Assembly: GCA_949710005.1 (NCBI GenBank)
Contig: OX453276.1
Span: 2,969,201 to 3,033,200, forward strand
From: Ricordea florida
Lineage: Eukaryota > Cnidaria > Anthozoa > Corallimorpharia > Ricordeidae
Direction of reading: 5' to 3'
Length of the DNA stretch: 64,000 nt
The notes under the pieces are model-generated. The model did not search any database. It was not told the origin of the DNA and saw only the letters and a list, made by a program, of their open reading frames with translations. Of this stretch, positions 24,001-31,525 are shown piece after piece. Both the position numbers and the translations under genes were made by a program. How positions within the stretch are numbered: the stretch's first letter is position 1; each line of letters begins with the position of its first letter.

Positions 24001-24922
24001 TAAGTTCAAGTTTAACTTGCCATGCACTATATCTAGAAGAATTTTGTTATGTTGTTTAAATGCTTTTCGCGGTTTGATACTAAACCCGGCCACAAAATAT
24101 CAAACGACCGACATCCGATCGTGTCGGCGAAACGACTTCGATGTATGCGAATCGACCAAGACCTTGTATGCGAAACGACCTCGATGTATGCGAATCGACT
24201 TGTATGCGAAACGACTTGTATGCGAAACGACCGACATCCGTATAAACCCATAGGGAAAAATAGTTTAAGGGGTTGAGTTAAATCCGTGTATGTAGGAGTA
24301 ACTTATTACAGGTTGAACATTGAAGGCAGCAACGCGTTTGAATCGGTATAGCATTCCTAGAAGACTCTAGAAATTAAAAATGCTTGGGAGATGGAGGAAA
24401 ACTGTCTGGAAGGTGATGAAATGTTAGGCGAAATAATTATGTTCTGCAAGGAAACCTAGCTTAACGAAATTTCGGCTTCCTTTATGAAGGGAAGACATCG
24501 CTATAAATATGTTTTTATTATTTCTGCTAAGTTTTGAAGTTAAAAATAAAACTTGAAAAACGAACAGCTGTGATGTTAAATTTGTTATTATTCTATTCTT
24601 GTAGTACAGTTTATGACTAATAGCTGTTTGGCATTTTCGTCTTTCTTGGAAAGTCGCACAGTCACAACAAAATGCTTAAAATACTTCTCCCTCAAAGGTT
24701 AAGAGTTGTTCGGCGGGAATTCTTACCATCACATATTGTTCCTTGATTTGTCAAGCCCCAAAGCAAGTCCGTGCAGTGATGACAAAAAGTGGGCCGTGTA
24801 AAAGTTTTCCTGCAAAATCGATGGCCACTCTGTCCATGAGCATTGAAAGCTTGGTCTAATCTCGAGTCCGACAGAGAACGCTGCCTTAACTCCACGTCCT
24901 TAGCCTGAATTAAAGTAGACAT
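4010..24922 (-). CDS. DGKQ: Diacylglycerol kinase theta, 27 coding exons, 926 aa
   Basis: Coding exons in transcript order: 24922-24727, 22834-22755, 21161-21059, 20935-20847, 20548-20414, 19895-19745, 18770-18684, 17547-17450, 15681-15609, 15327-15239, 15135-15086, 14863-14773, 14261-14210, 12453-12392, 12099-11958, 11671-11630, 11028-10913, 9513-9362, 9216-9083, 8814-8499, 7692-7602, 6904-6843, 5723-5681, 5478-5410, 5338-5285, 4865-4767, 4114-4010. Every junction has AG/GT signals and the phases join without a break (2781 nt). The protein has three C1 domains, Ras-association-type domains and a C-terminal diacylglycerol kinase domain. That order is unique to the theta isoform, and the length is close to the human protein (about 940 aa). 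It phosphorylates diacylglycerol to phosphatidic acid, ending DAG signalling. The start is the first ATG before the first C1 domain; the stop follows SIFYHD. Introns are full of repeats but no coding lesion was seen. Confidence 0.93.
4115..4766. other. DGKQ intron 26, nothing further recognised
   Basis: This 652 bp AT-rich intron has no repeat, exon or RNA feature that could be supported. Confidence 0.5.
6098..6340. mobile_element. Fold-back element with internal short tandem repeats
   Basis: A 30 bp arm at 6098-6127 (CTACAGTACCGGACAGAAGT followed by AACCTAACAG) is repeated as its exact reverse complement at 6311-6340. The interior is built from degenerate CTTAGCATTCCC / CTTAGCGTTCCC units of about 10-12 bp. 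Terminal inverted repeats around simple internal repeats suggest a non-autonomous DNA transposon. It lies in DGKQ intron 22. Confidence 0.8.
6471..6725 (-). repeat. Dispersed repeat R1, minus copy
   Basis: This is the reverse-complement relative of 2786-3015, recognised by ATATCAAGATTGAAAAAGAA and AATTATCCAATCACCATCA. It lies in DGKQ intron 22 and has no coding content. Confidence 0.6.
6905..7601. other. DGKQ intron 21, nothing further recognised
   Basis: This intron of about 700 bp contains two open frames (6998-7306 minus, 7297-7530 plus). Neither has family resemblance nor suitable splice context, so they are treated as chance frames. Confidence 0.45.
7884..8208. repeat. Two fold-back repeats in DGKQ intron 20
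   Basis: The first, 7884-7967, pairs CAACCTTGTTCCCAGGGTCC with GGACCCTGAGAACGAGGTTG. The second, 8051-8208, pairs TCTCGGTCCATACTGTAAGT with ACTTACAGTCTGGACTGAGA. Both look like small MITEs. A relative of the second lies at about 55008-55130. Confidence 0.6.
10461..10877. repeat. Two MITE-like repeats in DGKQ intron 17
   Basis: Section 10461-10562 is a fold-back: TCTCGATTTCTACGAGGTGA is mirrored by CACCCCGTAGAAATCTGTAG. It belongs to the same family as the palindromes near 38.7, 45.8 and 46.35 kb. Section 10650-10877 is a copy of the element also found at 41788, 47610 and 55855; it shares ATTCTCATAACCTGAATGGT and ends in GGGTTAA. The remainder of the 1.4 kb intron shows nothing recognisable. 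Confidence 0.6.
11029..11629. other. DGKQ intron 16, nothing further recognised
   Basis: The 110-codon open frame at 11096-11428 lies wholly in this intron. It lacks splice signals or recognisable domains and is judged non-coding. Confidence 0.45.
12594..12920. mobile_element. Long-arm fold-back MITE in DGKQ intron 14
   Basis: Arms of about 45 bp (TTGGTATAAGTGAAGAATAG, then CTCCCAGAATAACCTGTCAG, and their near-exact reverse complement at 12877-12920) bracket an interior of repeated (A/C)CCGAC / GATTGCCGAC units. The build matches the 6098-6340 element: terminal inverted repeats around short subterminal repeats. It lies in the intron between exons 14 and 15 by gene order. Confidence 0.8.
13700..14075. 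mobile_element. Penelope-like terminal (PLT) repeat pieces
   Basis: Two overlapping degenerate copies carry the recurring string AAAGAAACTGGTGCTGCATC, a GTTATACCACCATAAAG arm and a segment resembling TTGAGCATTAGCCCTTCGTC. On the minus strand, 13990-14035 reads CTGAAGAAGGGCTAACACTT, then GAAATGTC, which resembles a hammerhead ribozyme core. Relatives occur at 22220, 29.9, 30.86, 52.1, 52.6 and 55.9 kb. Assignment to Penelope-like elements rests on this motif and on the fold-back plus target duplication at 55.9 kb. Confidence 0.55.
14262..14772. other. DGKQ intron 12, nothing further recognised
   Basis: This 511 bp intron shows no repeat, RNA or exon that can be supported. Confidence 0.45.
15845..17330 (+). 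pseudogene. Decayed non-LTR retrotransposon (reverse transcriptase to 3' end)
   Basis: Frame-shifted pieces of one polyprotein run in order. A reverse transcriptase core comes first ([20 protein letters not shown], then [12 protein letters not shown] with the expected G of QGDS changed to R). A thumb region follows near 16519 ([20 protein letters not shown]). The last piece, at 16934-17260, is a C-terminal part with a CCHC-like cluster ([20 protein letters not shown], then GCP). The YMDD-type region and many linkers are broken by stops and shifts, so it cannot be functional. A cysteine cluster after the RT is typical of restriction-like-endonuclease clades such as R2. It lies in DGKQ intron 8, opposite to the gene. 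Confidence 0.8.
17902..18230. repeat. Three tandem copies of a 114 bp fold-back unit
   Basis: Units start at 17902, 18016 and 18130. Each begins TTAACCCTTTCACTCCCAAG and ends CTTGGGAGTGAAAGGGTTAA, so each is a hairpin-forming MITE. Copies are nearly identical; the most obvious difference is ACGCC versus ACACC in the third. The 122-codon open frame across them is a consequence of a period divisible by three. Confidence 0.85.
18257..18394. repeat. Fold-back repeat with AT palindromic ends
   Basis: ATATATATTTTGAACGGAAG at the left is mirrored by CTTCCATTCAAAATATATAT at the right. It is a small MITE in DGKQ intron 7, next to the element at 18398. Confidence 0.65.
18398..18660 (+). mobile_element. 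Small element with CCAAT box and ATG (first-exon carrier, copy G)
   Basis: Left end ACAAATACTCAGGTGATTAT is mirrored by ATAATCACCTGTGTATTTAT near 18555-18575, after which comes a second fold-back (ATTATTCGCCTCAGG / CAGCGAATAATTGTTAA). Inside, an inverted CCAAT motif CGCTCTGATTGGTTCGCT at about 18430 precedes ATGGCTGCGC at 18488. The open frame is only a few codons in this copy. A relative in opposite orientation is at 34925-35245. Confidence 0.6.
18771..19744. other. DGKQ intron 6: AT-rich simple sequence, otherwise featureless
   Basis: Section 18785-18935 is a TAAT/ATTA-rich low-complexity tract. The rest of the intron has no recognised repeat or exon. Confidence 0.5.
19955..20335. repeat. 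106 bp satellite, about 3.5 copies (DGKQ intron 5)
   Basis: Copies share CTGTGGATCAAACCATGCAG, GCTACTGAACAGT and TACTATACAGTGTGGTT. The same satellite appears as part of a copy at 20636-20800 and as four copies at 31725-32105, inside the last intron of the capping enzyme gene. Confidence 0.8.
20636..20800. repeat. 106 bp satellite, single copy (DGKQ intron 4)
   Basis: One copy and a fragment of the unit, with the diagnostic CTGTGGATCAAACCATGCAG, lie between exons 4 and 5. Confidence 0.7.
21240..22077. repeat. Mixed repeats in DGKQ intron 2
   Basis: Section 21494-21580 (CATACAATACCACAACAAAG, AAGGATTAAATTGAACCAC) recurs at 23380-23455 and, inverted and direct, at 50142-50272. Section 21933-22077 is a hairpin: GGCATATAGTTCACGGTAGG is mirrored by a CCTACCATGAATTATATGCC arm, with an inner GTATACAAGGGTTTAC / GTAAACCCTTGCATAC pair. 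Both are non-coding. Confidence 0.6.
22506..22616. repeat. Short hairpin MITE in DGKQ intron 2
   Basis: AACACCAGATTCCCATTCTG and the following TTTTTAGGG are mirrored by CCCTAAAAATCGCATTATGG, then GAATCTGGTATC. It is a compact fold-back of about 110 bp. Confidence 0.65.
23699..24233. mobile_element. Perfect 117 bp inverted repeat built from TTCGCATACA units
   Basis: The arms 23699-23815 and 24117-24233 are exact reverse complements over 117 bp and are separated by 301 bp. Each arm is itself a tandem series of about 16 bp units of the form GTCGTTTCGCATACAA or GTCGATTCGCATACATCG. Complete identity of the arms implies a recent origin or ongoing conversion. It sits in DGKQ intron 1, about 0.5 kb downstream of the first coding exon. 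No transposase is visible in the spacer. Confidence 0.85.
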
Positions 24923-25424
24923 TCTAATCTAAAGAGCTATCTAGCTCCCATAACGTGAAACATAAAAGGTTTCGATGCCACTGCATTTTAAAACATAACA
25001 CAGCTGCGTGATAAACAACTCAACAACTTTCCTCTTTGTAGGGTTACGTAGAACCCAGGCTATCAGCATCATTACTCGCTCGGCCAGTTATTTTCGAAAA
25101 CACTCAAGAAAAAACATAATATGTACAGGCATGTAATTTGTACAAATTAATACATGGATTTTTAATTGATACCACATTGGGTAAAACAAAAAAGTCTAAG
25201 TGTTTTTGGATGGTCAAAGTAGAAACTCTCGCTGACAAAATTTTAAATCGATCATTTCTGGTGATTGCAAAAAGCCAAAGGTTCCACAATTTGTCAGACT
25301 AGAACAGCAATATTTTTGATAAAAAATTTGCGTTATATTATGTTACTAAGAGTGAAATCCTCTGGGATTTAATATAAAAACCCTTTAATTTGAACTTGGG
25401 ATGATTTCAATTCTGCTCTGTATG

Positions 25425-25562
25425 TTACATTAGGTTGTTTATTATGCTCTGAATAAAATAGAGAAAGTTATCGGAGAAACGTATTTTAACAAGAGGAAAA
25501 AAAACATGTTAAAATTCAACCCTGGGTTAGCGCTAATCGGCCTTCGAACAACCGGCCCCAGG
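25425..25562 (-). mobile_element. Truncated MITE (CCGGTTGTTCGAA family)
   Basis: CCCTGGGTTAGCGCTAATCG and CTTCGAACAACCGGCCCC form the right end. The body is the reverse complement of 41430-41665, where both ends are present. Confidence 0.7.
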
Positions 25563-26397
25563 TGTCCAAAAGATGATGGAAAATTTATATATTTTGATAG
25601 CTTCCTTTAGGTTTTACATTGTTTGTTTCTTTTTTTTCTTCTCTCTTCAGTCACGTAATTGTCTGCGGAAGTTCGAAACTGGTGGAAAATTCAGCGACTA
25701 AAAAATTATCAGGTAGAGCCAAAAAGAACCTAAAATATGTCTACAACAGATCGCCAAAGTACGTAAATTTTTATATGTCATTCGATTTGGAAAAGAGTTA
25801 AACATAAAATCTCTTTTTCTTACACACTTGCAAAATGGCATGTAAACAATGCATATCTGACTCTCAATACCATAGCTCTGTTTATTAAAAAACAATGAAT
25901 GAATAAAAGCATAAATAAAGCTTCGCTTCCTGGTGACTACGAGACGGTAGCAAAAAAAACTATTAAAAATGTTAAAGTTATTGTTAAGTTTTCAGAAAGT
26001 ACTTAGGTATGCGAAGGACTCTTACCCATGTTGTTTTTCATGTAATTTTTTCGTTACGTGGTTAATCTGAGCTATGACGTCAAGTTAAAAAATGCTACTT
26101 CCTCAAGAAATGTCAGAAAAGTGAGACAGGAAAAGAGCTAGAAAGACGCAAAACTGATACATGACACATGGCAACCCATTTGTCTTGTTTTTTCTTTCTC
26201 AAAAGTATAGAATTAAGCTCAACTAAACTGTTGTGTCGAGGAAGTTGTGGCTAATAAGTTAACGAGATATATTTTATGCATTATCGGCCATTTCATGAAA
26301 AACTGAGGGAAAGAAAAGTATAGACAGAGCGTTTTTCTAGGACGCGTTGCACACTTCTCATTTTAAGAGAGGATGGAAAGGTCACGGTAATGAAACA

Positions 26398-26456
26398 GGA
26401 GGTACAGGAAGTGGGGTTTGGACAGGAAGTGGGGTTTGGACAGGAAGTGCGGTTTG
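26398..26456. repeat. 18 bp tandem repeat, three copies
   Basis: The unit GGACAGGAAGTGGGGTTT is repeated with one substitution in the last copy. It contains GGAAGT, an ETS-type core, but its position in intergenic DNA gives no support for a regulatory role. Confidence 0.6.
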
Positions 26457-26948
26457 GCCCCGCCCACCAGAAGCCCCTCCCTCAGAAAGAGCAACTCCAT
26501 ACTTCCTTTTTTGAGTGAGTAATTTTGCAAATTTGGAAATTCTACGCATAATTTCGTGCGAACCTGATCACCGGTACTGGTTAATCATCTTGGAGTATCT
26601 CATATGGCCATAAATTCAGAGACCATATCAAAGAGCCCATGTTTACCAAACGTATTTCTGTATATTACTGATGAATTGGAAGTAAGACGTAAAGAACCTT
26701 GAATCATAACTGAGTTTTTAAATCCCTGGTCAAACTATCGAACAAAGTTGGATTCAAAGTTCCAACTTTGTTCAATTCAGCATTGTTCGACCGTTTGGCC
26801 ACCCATTTTGGAAGATGTTCATCCAACAATTTTTAGATAGTGTTTGCTTTTGGTCAAACATTTCGCCCAACAATTCTGCTGGATTGCAGCGTTTTGCCGG
26901 CGTTCCAACAAAGTTGTGATTCCAAGCGAGTCACGTTCGCCCTATCAT

Positions 26949-27122
26949 GAGGGAGCTTAAGCTCGCGCGTTTTTGAGACGCGGACGGCAACCGGAAGTGG
27001 GCTGTTTCCCCTTTTAACTTGTCTTCACACAACATCCTGGGAGGTAGCACTGTCCTGGTACGTGAAATGTTCTCTTCCGGTTGCCGTCCGCGTCTCAAAA
27101 ACGCGCGTGCTTAAGCTCCCTA
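26949..27122. mobile_element. GC-rich fold-back MITE
   Basis: GGGAGCTTAAGC, CGCGCGTTTTTGAGACGCGG and ACGGCAACCGGAAGTG are mirrored by CTTCCGGTTGCCGTCCGCGT, CTCAAAAACGCGCG and GCTTAAGCTCCC. Arms of about 50 bp surround an interior of about 65 bp. Confidence 0.8.
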
Positions 27123-27186
27123 TTAGCCAATGAGGAACCGCTATCCTATTTTTAAGCCAAGGCTTCTCACACCATTTGCAACAAAG

Positions 27187-27450
27187 ATGGCAGATCTAGA
27201 AGACGAAAAAAGGTACCAAGAAGAACTGAGTTTAGAAGGATTCAGAAGTTCAAACTTTGATTAGTCAGTATGAAATGAGGCCTGGTATGTGGGACAATTT
27301 TAGCCTCCTTTATCAGGATCGCGACAAGCGAAGGAAAGGTGTCGAGAACATAGCAGAGGTGACAATTATTCCACAAGAAGAAGTTACCGCAAAGTGGAGC
27401 TTAAAAATTAAGTCTGGGGAGCGACAAGCGAACGGTATAAAAACAAATTG
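27187..27450 (+). pseudogene. Decayed MADF-domain protein fragment
   Basis: From ATG 27187 the translation reads MADLEDEKRYQEELSLEGFR and soon stops. In the next frame it continues as LISQYEMRPGMWDNFSLLYQ, DRDKRRKGVENIAE and EEVTAKW, which is the MADF (Myb/SANT-like) DNA-binding pattern L-x(4)-P-x-(L/M)-W-D and K-W. Such proteins accompany PIF/Harbinger transposases and also occur as host regulators. A frameshift and the absence of a downstream partner indicate a relic. Confidence 0.6.
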
Positions 27451-27689
27451 AAGTTTTTAGATATTATGAAATTCTTAACAGAGGTAGTTCAAGCAAGGTA
27501 AGAACACTGATAACCTTGTTCAGTAGAGAAGAAGCAGTGGGGCGAGTGATGGAGGGAACGAGGATGATTGGTTGCTTGCTTCATCTAGCAATGTTGGATC
27601 ATGTTGGGGACTGTTTTACCACCATCTCAACATTTTGAATTCAACTTTGTTCGATAGGCTTACTGCTCTGAAAGTCTTCCTAGTGAATG

Positions 27690-28115
27690 GCTGCAAGTGT
27701 TAAGCCAGCTTTACTATCGAAAAACCACTTTAGCCTTCAAGAGCATGACGGGCTGTGCCCCCGACTATTTGACCTCTGTTTTTATCAAACGTGCAGATAT
27801 AAGCACGAGTACCACTAGGAACTCTAAACAATTAAACATTCCTAACTGCCACCGGTCAAAGAACATTTTATTATAGGACAACTACTATCTGGAACTCACT
27901 AGACCTTACTTTAAAACTCAGTAGAACTATTTCAATGTTTAAAAAAGCATTGAAACTTAAATAAATTGTACAGTTTTTAAATTCGTGATTATCTAAATTA
28001 GAATGTAATATTATCAATTTTAGTATATTAGTATTTAATTGTAGTATTGTACCATATTGTCTTCGAAAAGCACCCATGGGGAAAGATAATAAAGGATGGA
28101 TGGATGGATGGATGT
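27690..28115 (+). mobile_element. Non-LTR retrotransposon 3' end with GGAT tail
   Basis: Broken frames read AFKSMTGCAPDYLTSVFIKR and TRNSKQLNIPNC, resembling the very C-terminus of CR1/L2-type reverse transcriptases. An A+T-rich 3' UTR and a (GGAT)n then (TG)n tail follow at 28093-28130. The 5' part is missing, as is usual for truncated LINE insertions. Confidence 0.65.
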
Positions 28116-28136
28116 GTGTGTGTGTGTGTGTATGTA

Positions 28137-28582
28137 CAGGGACGGCGGAGCCGGGGGGCTGGGGGGGCTTTAGCCCCCCCACTCTTGAGGAGGATGACAT
28201 TTTATTTTGTTTAAGCTACAACTTTATACAAGCCTCGTCGGAAACTTTTCGCGTTTACGTATTTTTAACATTTTCTCAGCGTGTGCTTCCTTCCCACAGA
28301 CGGGAAGCTTGTGTCCAAAAACCGCAGGCTAGCGTTGGAGACCGGAAGGCTGAGAAATAACCTCCAAAATATTGCTGTAAGCATTAAAAGTACCTTTCAT
28401 TTTACGCTTTATCCAGGCTAATTATTTCAAGAAGTATGTCGCGGAGAATGTTGTAAATACGATTTCCGATACTCTAGATTTCAAAATTTTCTGGGGGAGG
28501 ATGCCCCCAGACCCCCCTACCAACTCGCGCCTCCGGCGCTCGTTTTCAGCCCCCCCACTTCAAAATACGCTCCGCCGCCCTG
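28137..28582. mobile_element. DNA-transposon remnant with GC-rich terminal inverted repeats
   Basis: CAGGGACGGCGGAGC at the left matches the reverse complement of GCTCCGCCGCCCTG at the right, with CCCCCC-flanked inner blocks (GGGGCTTTAGCCCCCC; CAGCCCCCCCACTTC). It was inserted in the microsatellite left by the preceding LINE, since ATGTA repeats flank both sides. Confidence 0.65.
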
Positions 28583-28689
28583 AATGTATGTATGTATCAC
28601 GGTAGCACAGATAGCACTCACATGCCCTTTTCATCTCTAGCCTTCTCTTAACCTTTGCTCAAACTTCCAAACTTACATGGTAAGGAAGT

Positions 28690-28905
28690 TGTTGCCACCA
28701 AAAGTGAGTTCCTTTGGTGTGACCTGGATCTTGTTTTCTGATCCGAGATCACACGGGTCACGGGCGCATCAAAGGAACCGATGAATCGACACTGGACAAG
28801 GATTTGTCCATTCCTTTGATGCTCCATCGATCTAAGTGTCCTCGGATCACAAATCCAGCTCCTCAGTGGTCATCCAAAAGGAACGCACATCAAGGATCAA
28901 CGGTC
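28690..28905. repeat. Fold-back repeat (GTTCCTTTGGTGTGA family)
   Basis: GGATCTTGTTTTCTGATCCG and ATCAAAGGAACCGATG recur in inverted form across the unit. A diverged copy is at 55672-55846, and a fragment is at about 15762-15800. Confidence 0.55.
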
Positions 28906-29924
28906 AAACATTGCTAGTCCAAATTGTCGCGACACTCTTTTTTTTATTAGCGAAGTCAACAAAGAGAAACACACATCATGAAAACCAAGAACTTTTAATA
29001 TAATTGATACTCAAACAACTGTCAAATGATCTTACGTATACTTGAACCTTCCGTAATTGTTCGAATTTGGCCTATCAATTCTGAACAGTCTCAATTGCAA
29101 CCAGGAGATTGCAACAGATATAAAGGTTTAGGTTCTGAAAAAACAAACTAGTATTGCGTCTGTGGAAAACCGTTACATATATAAAAATGGGTGAGAATTT
29201 AAGTTGGTTTTAACAAAGCAAGTACAGCCTTTTGTGCGGTTGGTTTTTATCACCACCCACCCCTAGTTAAGCTATATGTACAACCTCGTTCCCAGGGTGT
29301 CTTTTCTTCCCAATAAAAATGGCTGTATATTTGACTGGACATGTATGCAAAGCTACTGTTTCCAGGAAAACTGCATTGTTTGTTTTGTTTGGTACATACA
29401 TGTCACATTTAAAAGAAAACATAAATGAGAAAATAAGTCACGTTTTCCAATGAATTGCGAATTTCTTGTTCTCAGGAAAACTTGTTTTTGTAGAATCTTT
29501 TTTGTGATTTTTACCGTTCGCGCCAGGCTATCGCTTCCTATTTAGAATGAAATATTTATTTGTTACTGACCAAGCGTGTATTCAAGATAGCTTTATATTG
29601 GCCAAGGCCGATTTTATTGACCGAGATGTACTTGACATCAAAAAAACAAATACAAAACAAACAAACAAGGCAAAAACGCACGATGCAAACATCTAGCTAT
29701 CCCGACAGAACAAGCTTTGATAACCTCAAAATGTAGTAAGGATATGTTAGGATGTTATCATACCCCATCATGTTATCATATCGTCACTTTCTTTTTTTTC
29801 TCGCAGGACAAATCGGGAAATCCCAAATGGGCATGATTACTCGGGTAGCCAATCAGAACCCAGGATTCGCCTCATCGTTCCTGCTCGCGTAACCAGCCAC
29901 ACAAGGAAGTTCACTATTAACCCT

Positions 29925-30130
29925 TAAATTTGCCTGGACTTCGGTAACTAGAAGCTTGATTGCACAAGAAATTGGGATAATCAAACAAGTTGATTAAGTA
30001 AGTTATACCACCGTAAGGTAAAAAGGAGGTGCTGACGTTTTGAGCGTTAGCCGTTCGTCGGAACGAATGACGAAGGGCTAACGCTCGAAACGTCAGCACC
30101 TCCCTTTTACCTTACGATGGTATAACTTAC
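29925..30130 (+). mobile_element. Penelope-like fold-back terminal repeat, left half
   Basis: The arm ACAAGAAATTGGGATAATCA, then TAAGTTATACCACCGTAAGG and GAGGTGCTGACG, is mirrored inside the same element. At the turn, TGACGAAGGGCTAACGCTCG followed by AAACGTC resembles a hammerhead core. The matching right part (TTATCAATTCGTTTGACTAT, AGCACCAGTTTCTTTAG) resumes at 30853-30945, after a later insertion of about 720 bp. Confidence 0.6.
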
Positions 30131-30852
30131 TTTAGTATATACTAAAACAGTGGATAGCGTTGAAGGTGCGCTCTGATTGACTAGTCAAACTCCGAATATC
30201 CTGTGCTATTTACCTCCGAGCAACTTGCGAAGTTTTCGCTATGCCGCGCGAATATGGCGGCCCGGTTTGTAAGCATTACAAGCGAAGAAATCATCTAAAT
30301 TAACAACGAAGCAATCCCTGAAAACTCCAAGAAAGCGACTAAATTTGGCTTGGCCGTGTTCAGAGGTAATGGCTTATGTTTTTAACCCGGAGTTTAGCGG
30401 TAAAAAGCAACGGAAAAGTTTTGTCCACAAATGCAAATTAATCTTGCATAACCAAATTTGATGTCGCTTGTTTACTTGAGAACCAAAGTTGAATTATATT
30501 TTTTACAGAATGGTTTCAAGTACAGAAAGGGTTTGCCACTCCATTTCATGAAATGTCGCCACTAGAACTAAACAAAATTTTTTCTCTCAGCGAGAAAACG
30601 AGACGTACGGCTGTAATTACAACAAAAAAATCCCTAACAGCGATCGGCGCTGCGTTGGATTGTCATTTGAGAAGTCCTCCATTTTCCAAGCTATTTTCTT
30701 TTTTTTGTGTACACTTATCTCACTGTTTTAGTATATACTAAAACAACTATTCACCTCAGTGTCGGTGGCTAGTGGTGGATATTTACATCGCCGCTTCGCG
30801 GCTCGGTAAATATCCACCACTAGCCACCTCCACTTCGGTGAATAGTTGTTAA
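30131..30852 (+). mobile_element. Element with captured Crypton-like first exons (copy A)
   Basis: The 22 bp ends TTTAGTATATACTAAAACAG+TG (30131) and their reverse complement (30721-30742) bracket a piece of gene. A second fold-back follows to 30852 (CAACTATTCACCTCAGTG / CACTTCGGTGAATAGTTG). A CCAAT-type box CGCTCTGATTGACTAGTC lies about 80 bp before ATG 30254. Exon 1 reads MAARFVSITSEEII, a stop, then [20 protein letters not shown]; it ends with a GT donor at 30366. Exon 2 (from 30509) reads [20 protein letters not shown], then [19 protein letters not shown]. The translation resembles N-terminal regions of Crypton-derived DUF3504 (KIAA1958/QRICH1-type) proteins. The stop makes this copy non-functional, and the retained intron shows DNA-level capture. 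Confidence 0.65.
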
Positions 30853-30945
30853 TTATCAATTCGTTTGACTATCCCAATTTCTTGTGCTTCAATTCCCCAC
30901 CGACGCAGCACCAGTTTCTTTAGAAACTATCCCCACAATACTAAG
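30853..30945 (+). mobile_element. Penelope-like fold-back terminal repeat, right half
   Basis: TTCGTTTGACTATCCCAATT, TCTTGTGCTTCAATTCCCC and CACCAGTTTCTTTAGAAACT complete the element interrupted at 30130. The intact arrangement can be seen at 55941-56172. Confidence 0.6.
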
Positions 30946-31525
30946 AAGATTGGTTGGTTGCTTGTTTCATCCAGCAATGTTGTATCATGGTCCTTTTCCC
31001 CAGGACTAGGGGCATGGTTTTCCTTTGGGGTACGGGGGGAAGGGAGGGTGGGAGAGGGGGTTAGTCTATTGGTCATTCCAACTGAACCAATAGCACGAGA
31101 TCTTACTATACCCGCGAGCTTGCACGATGAGACACAACATTATCAGTTACATCAAGACATTACTCAGCTCGTTACGAGTAACCAGCAGTGTCATCATAAG
31201 AGTCTTTTTTTTTCAACCAGTTTAGACCTTAGTATTTTGGCCAGAAGTGAAAAGTCATAGCAATGCTATTACAAAACCCTAAGAAATCATTATTGACGCG
31301 AGAAAAGACGCATTAGCATCCTCTCTCTACTTAACAATCTTCCTCTCTTTCCCAGCCAGCCGGGAGAGACTTGTGGCTACTGCTTTAAATAAGCTCTAAA
31401 CTATAGCATTCGGGCGCGAATCGAAGACCAGGATTGCCTTCGGAATCGTTCGGCAATTTCCGGACGTTGAATTTCATATCCGGAAGTAGCTAATAAGAAG
31501 GCGAGACAGCCTGAAACGACGGCAG

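Larger units (their letters stand above)
19745..24922 (-). other. DGKQ: DGKQ exons 1-6: three C1 domains
   Basis: Exon 1 gives a short N-terminus and the first C1 domain from about residue 34 ([27 protein letters not shown]), completed by exon 2 ([17 protein letters not shown]). Exons 3-4 hold the second ([28 protein letters not shown]). Exons 5-6 hold the third ([45 protein letters not shown]). The Cys/His spacing in all three fits zinc-binding C1 domains, which recruit the enzyme to membranes. The human protein has a longer proline/glycine-rich lead; here it is only about 33 residues. Confidence 0.88.
24923..31525. other. Repeat-rich intergenic region between RNGTT and DGKQ
   Basis: This 6.6 kb region should hold the DGKQ promoter near 24923-25100 and the RNGTT 3' UTR near 31400-31525. 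Between them are fold-backs, a decayed MADF fragment, a LINE 3' end, a MITE with GC-rich ends and Penelope-like pieces with a nested insertion, all listed separately. No intact gene was recognised. Confidence 0.6.

Noticed and set aside
26398..26456. ETS-factor enhancer
   Set aside because: Three GGAAGT cores in an 18 bp tandem repeat are suggestive, but there is no positional or conservation support.
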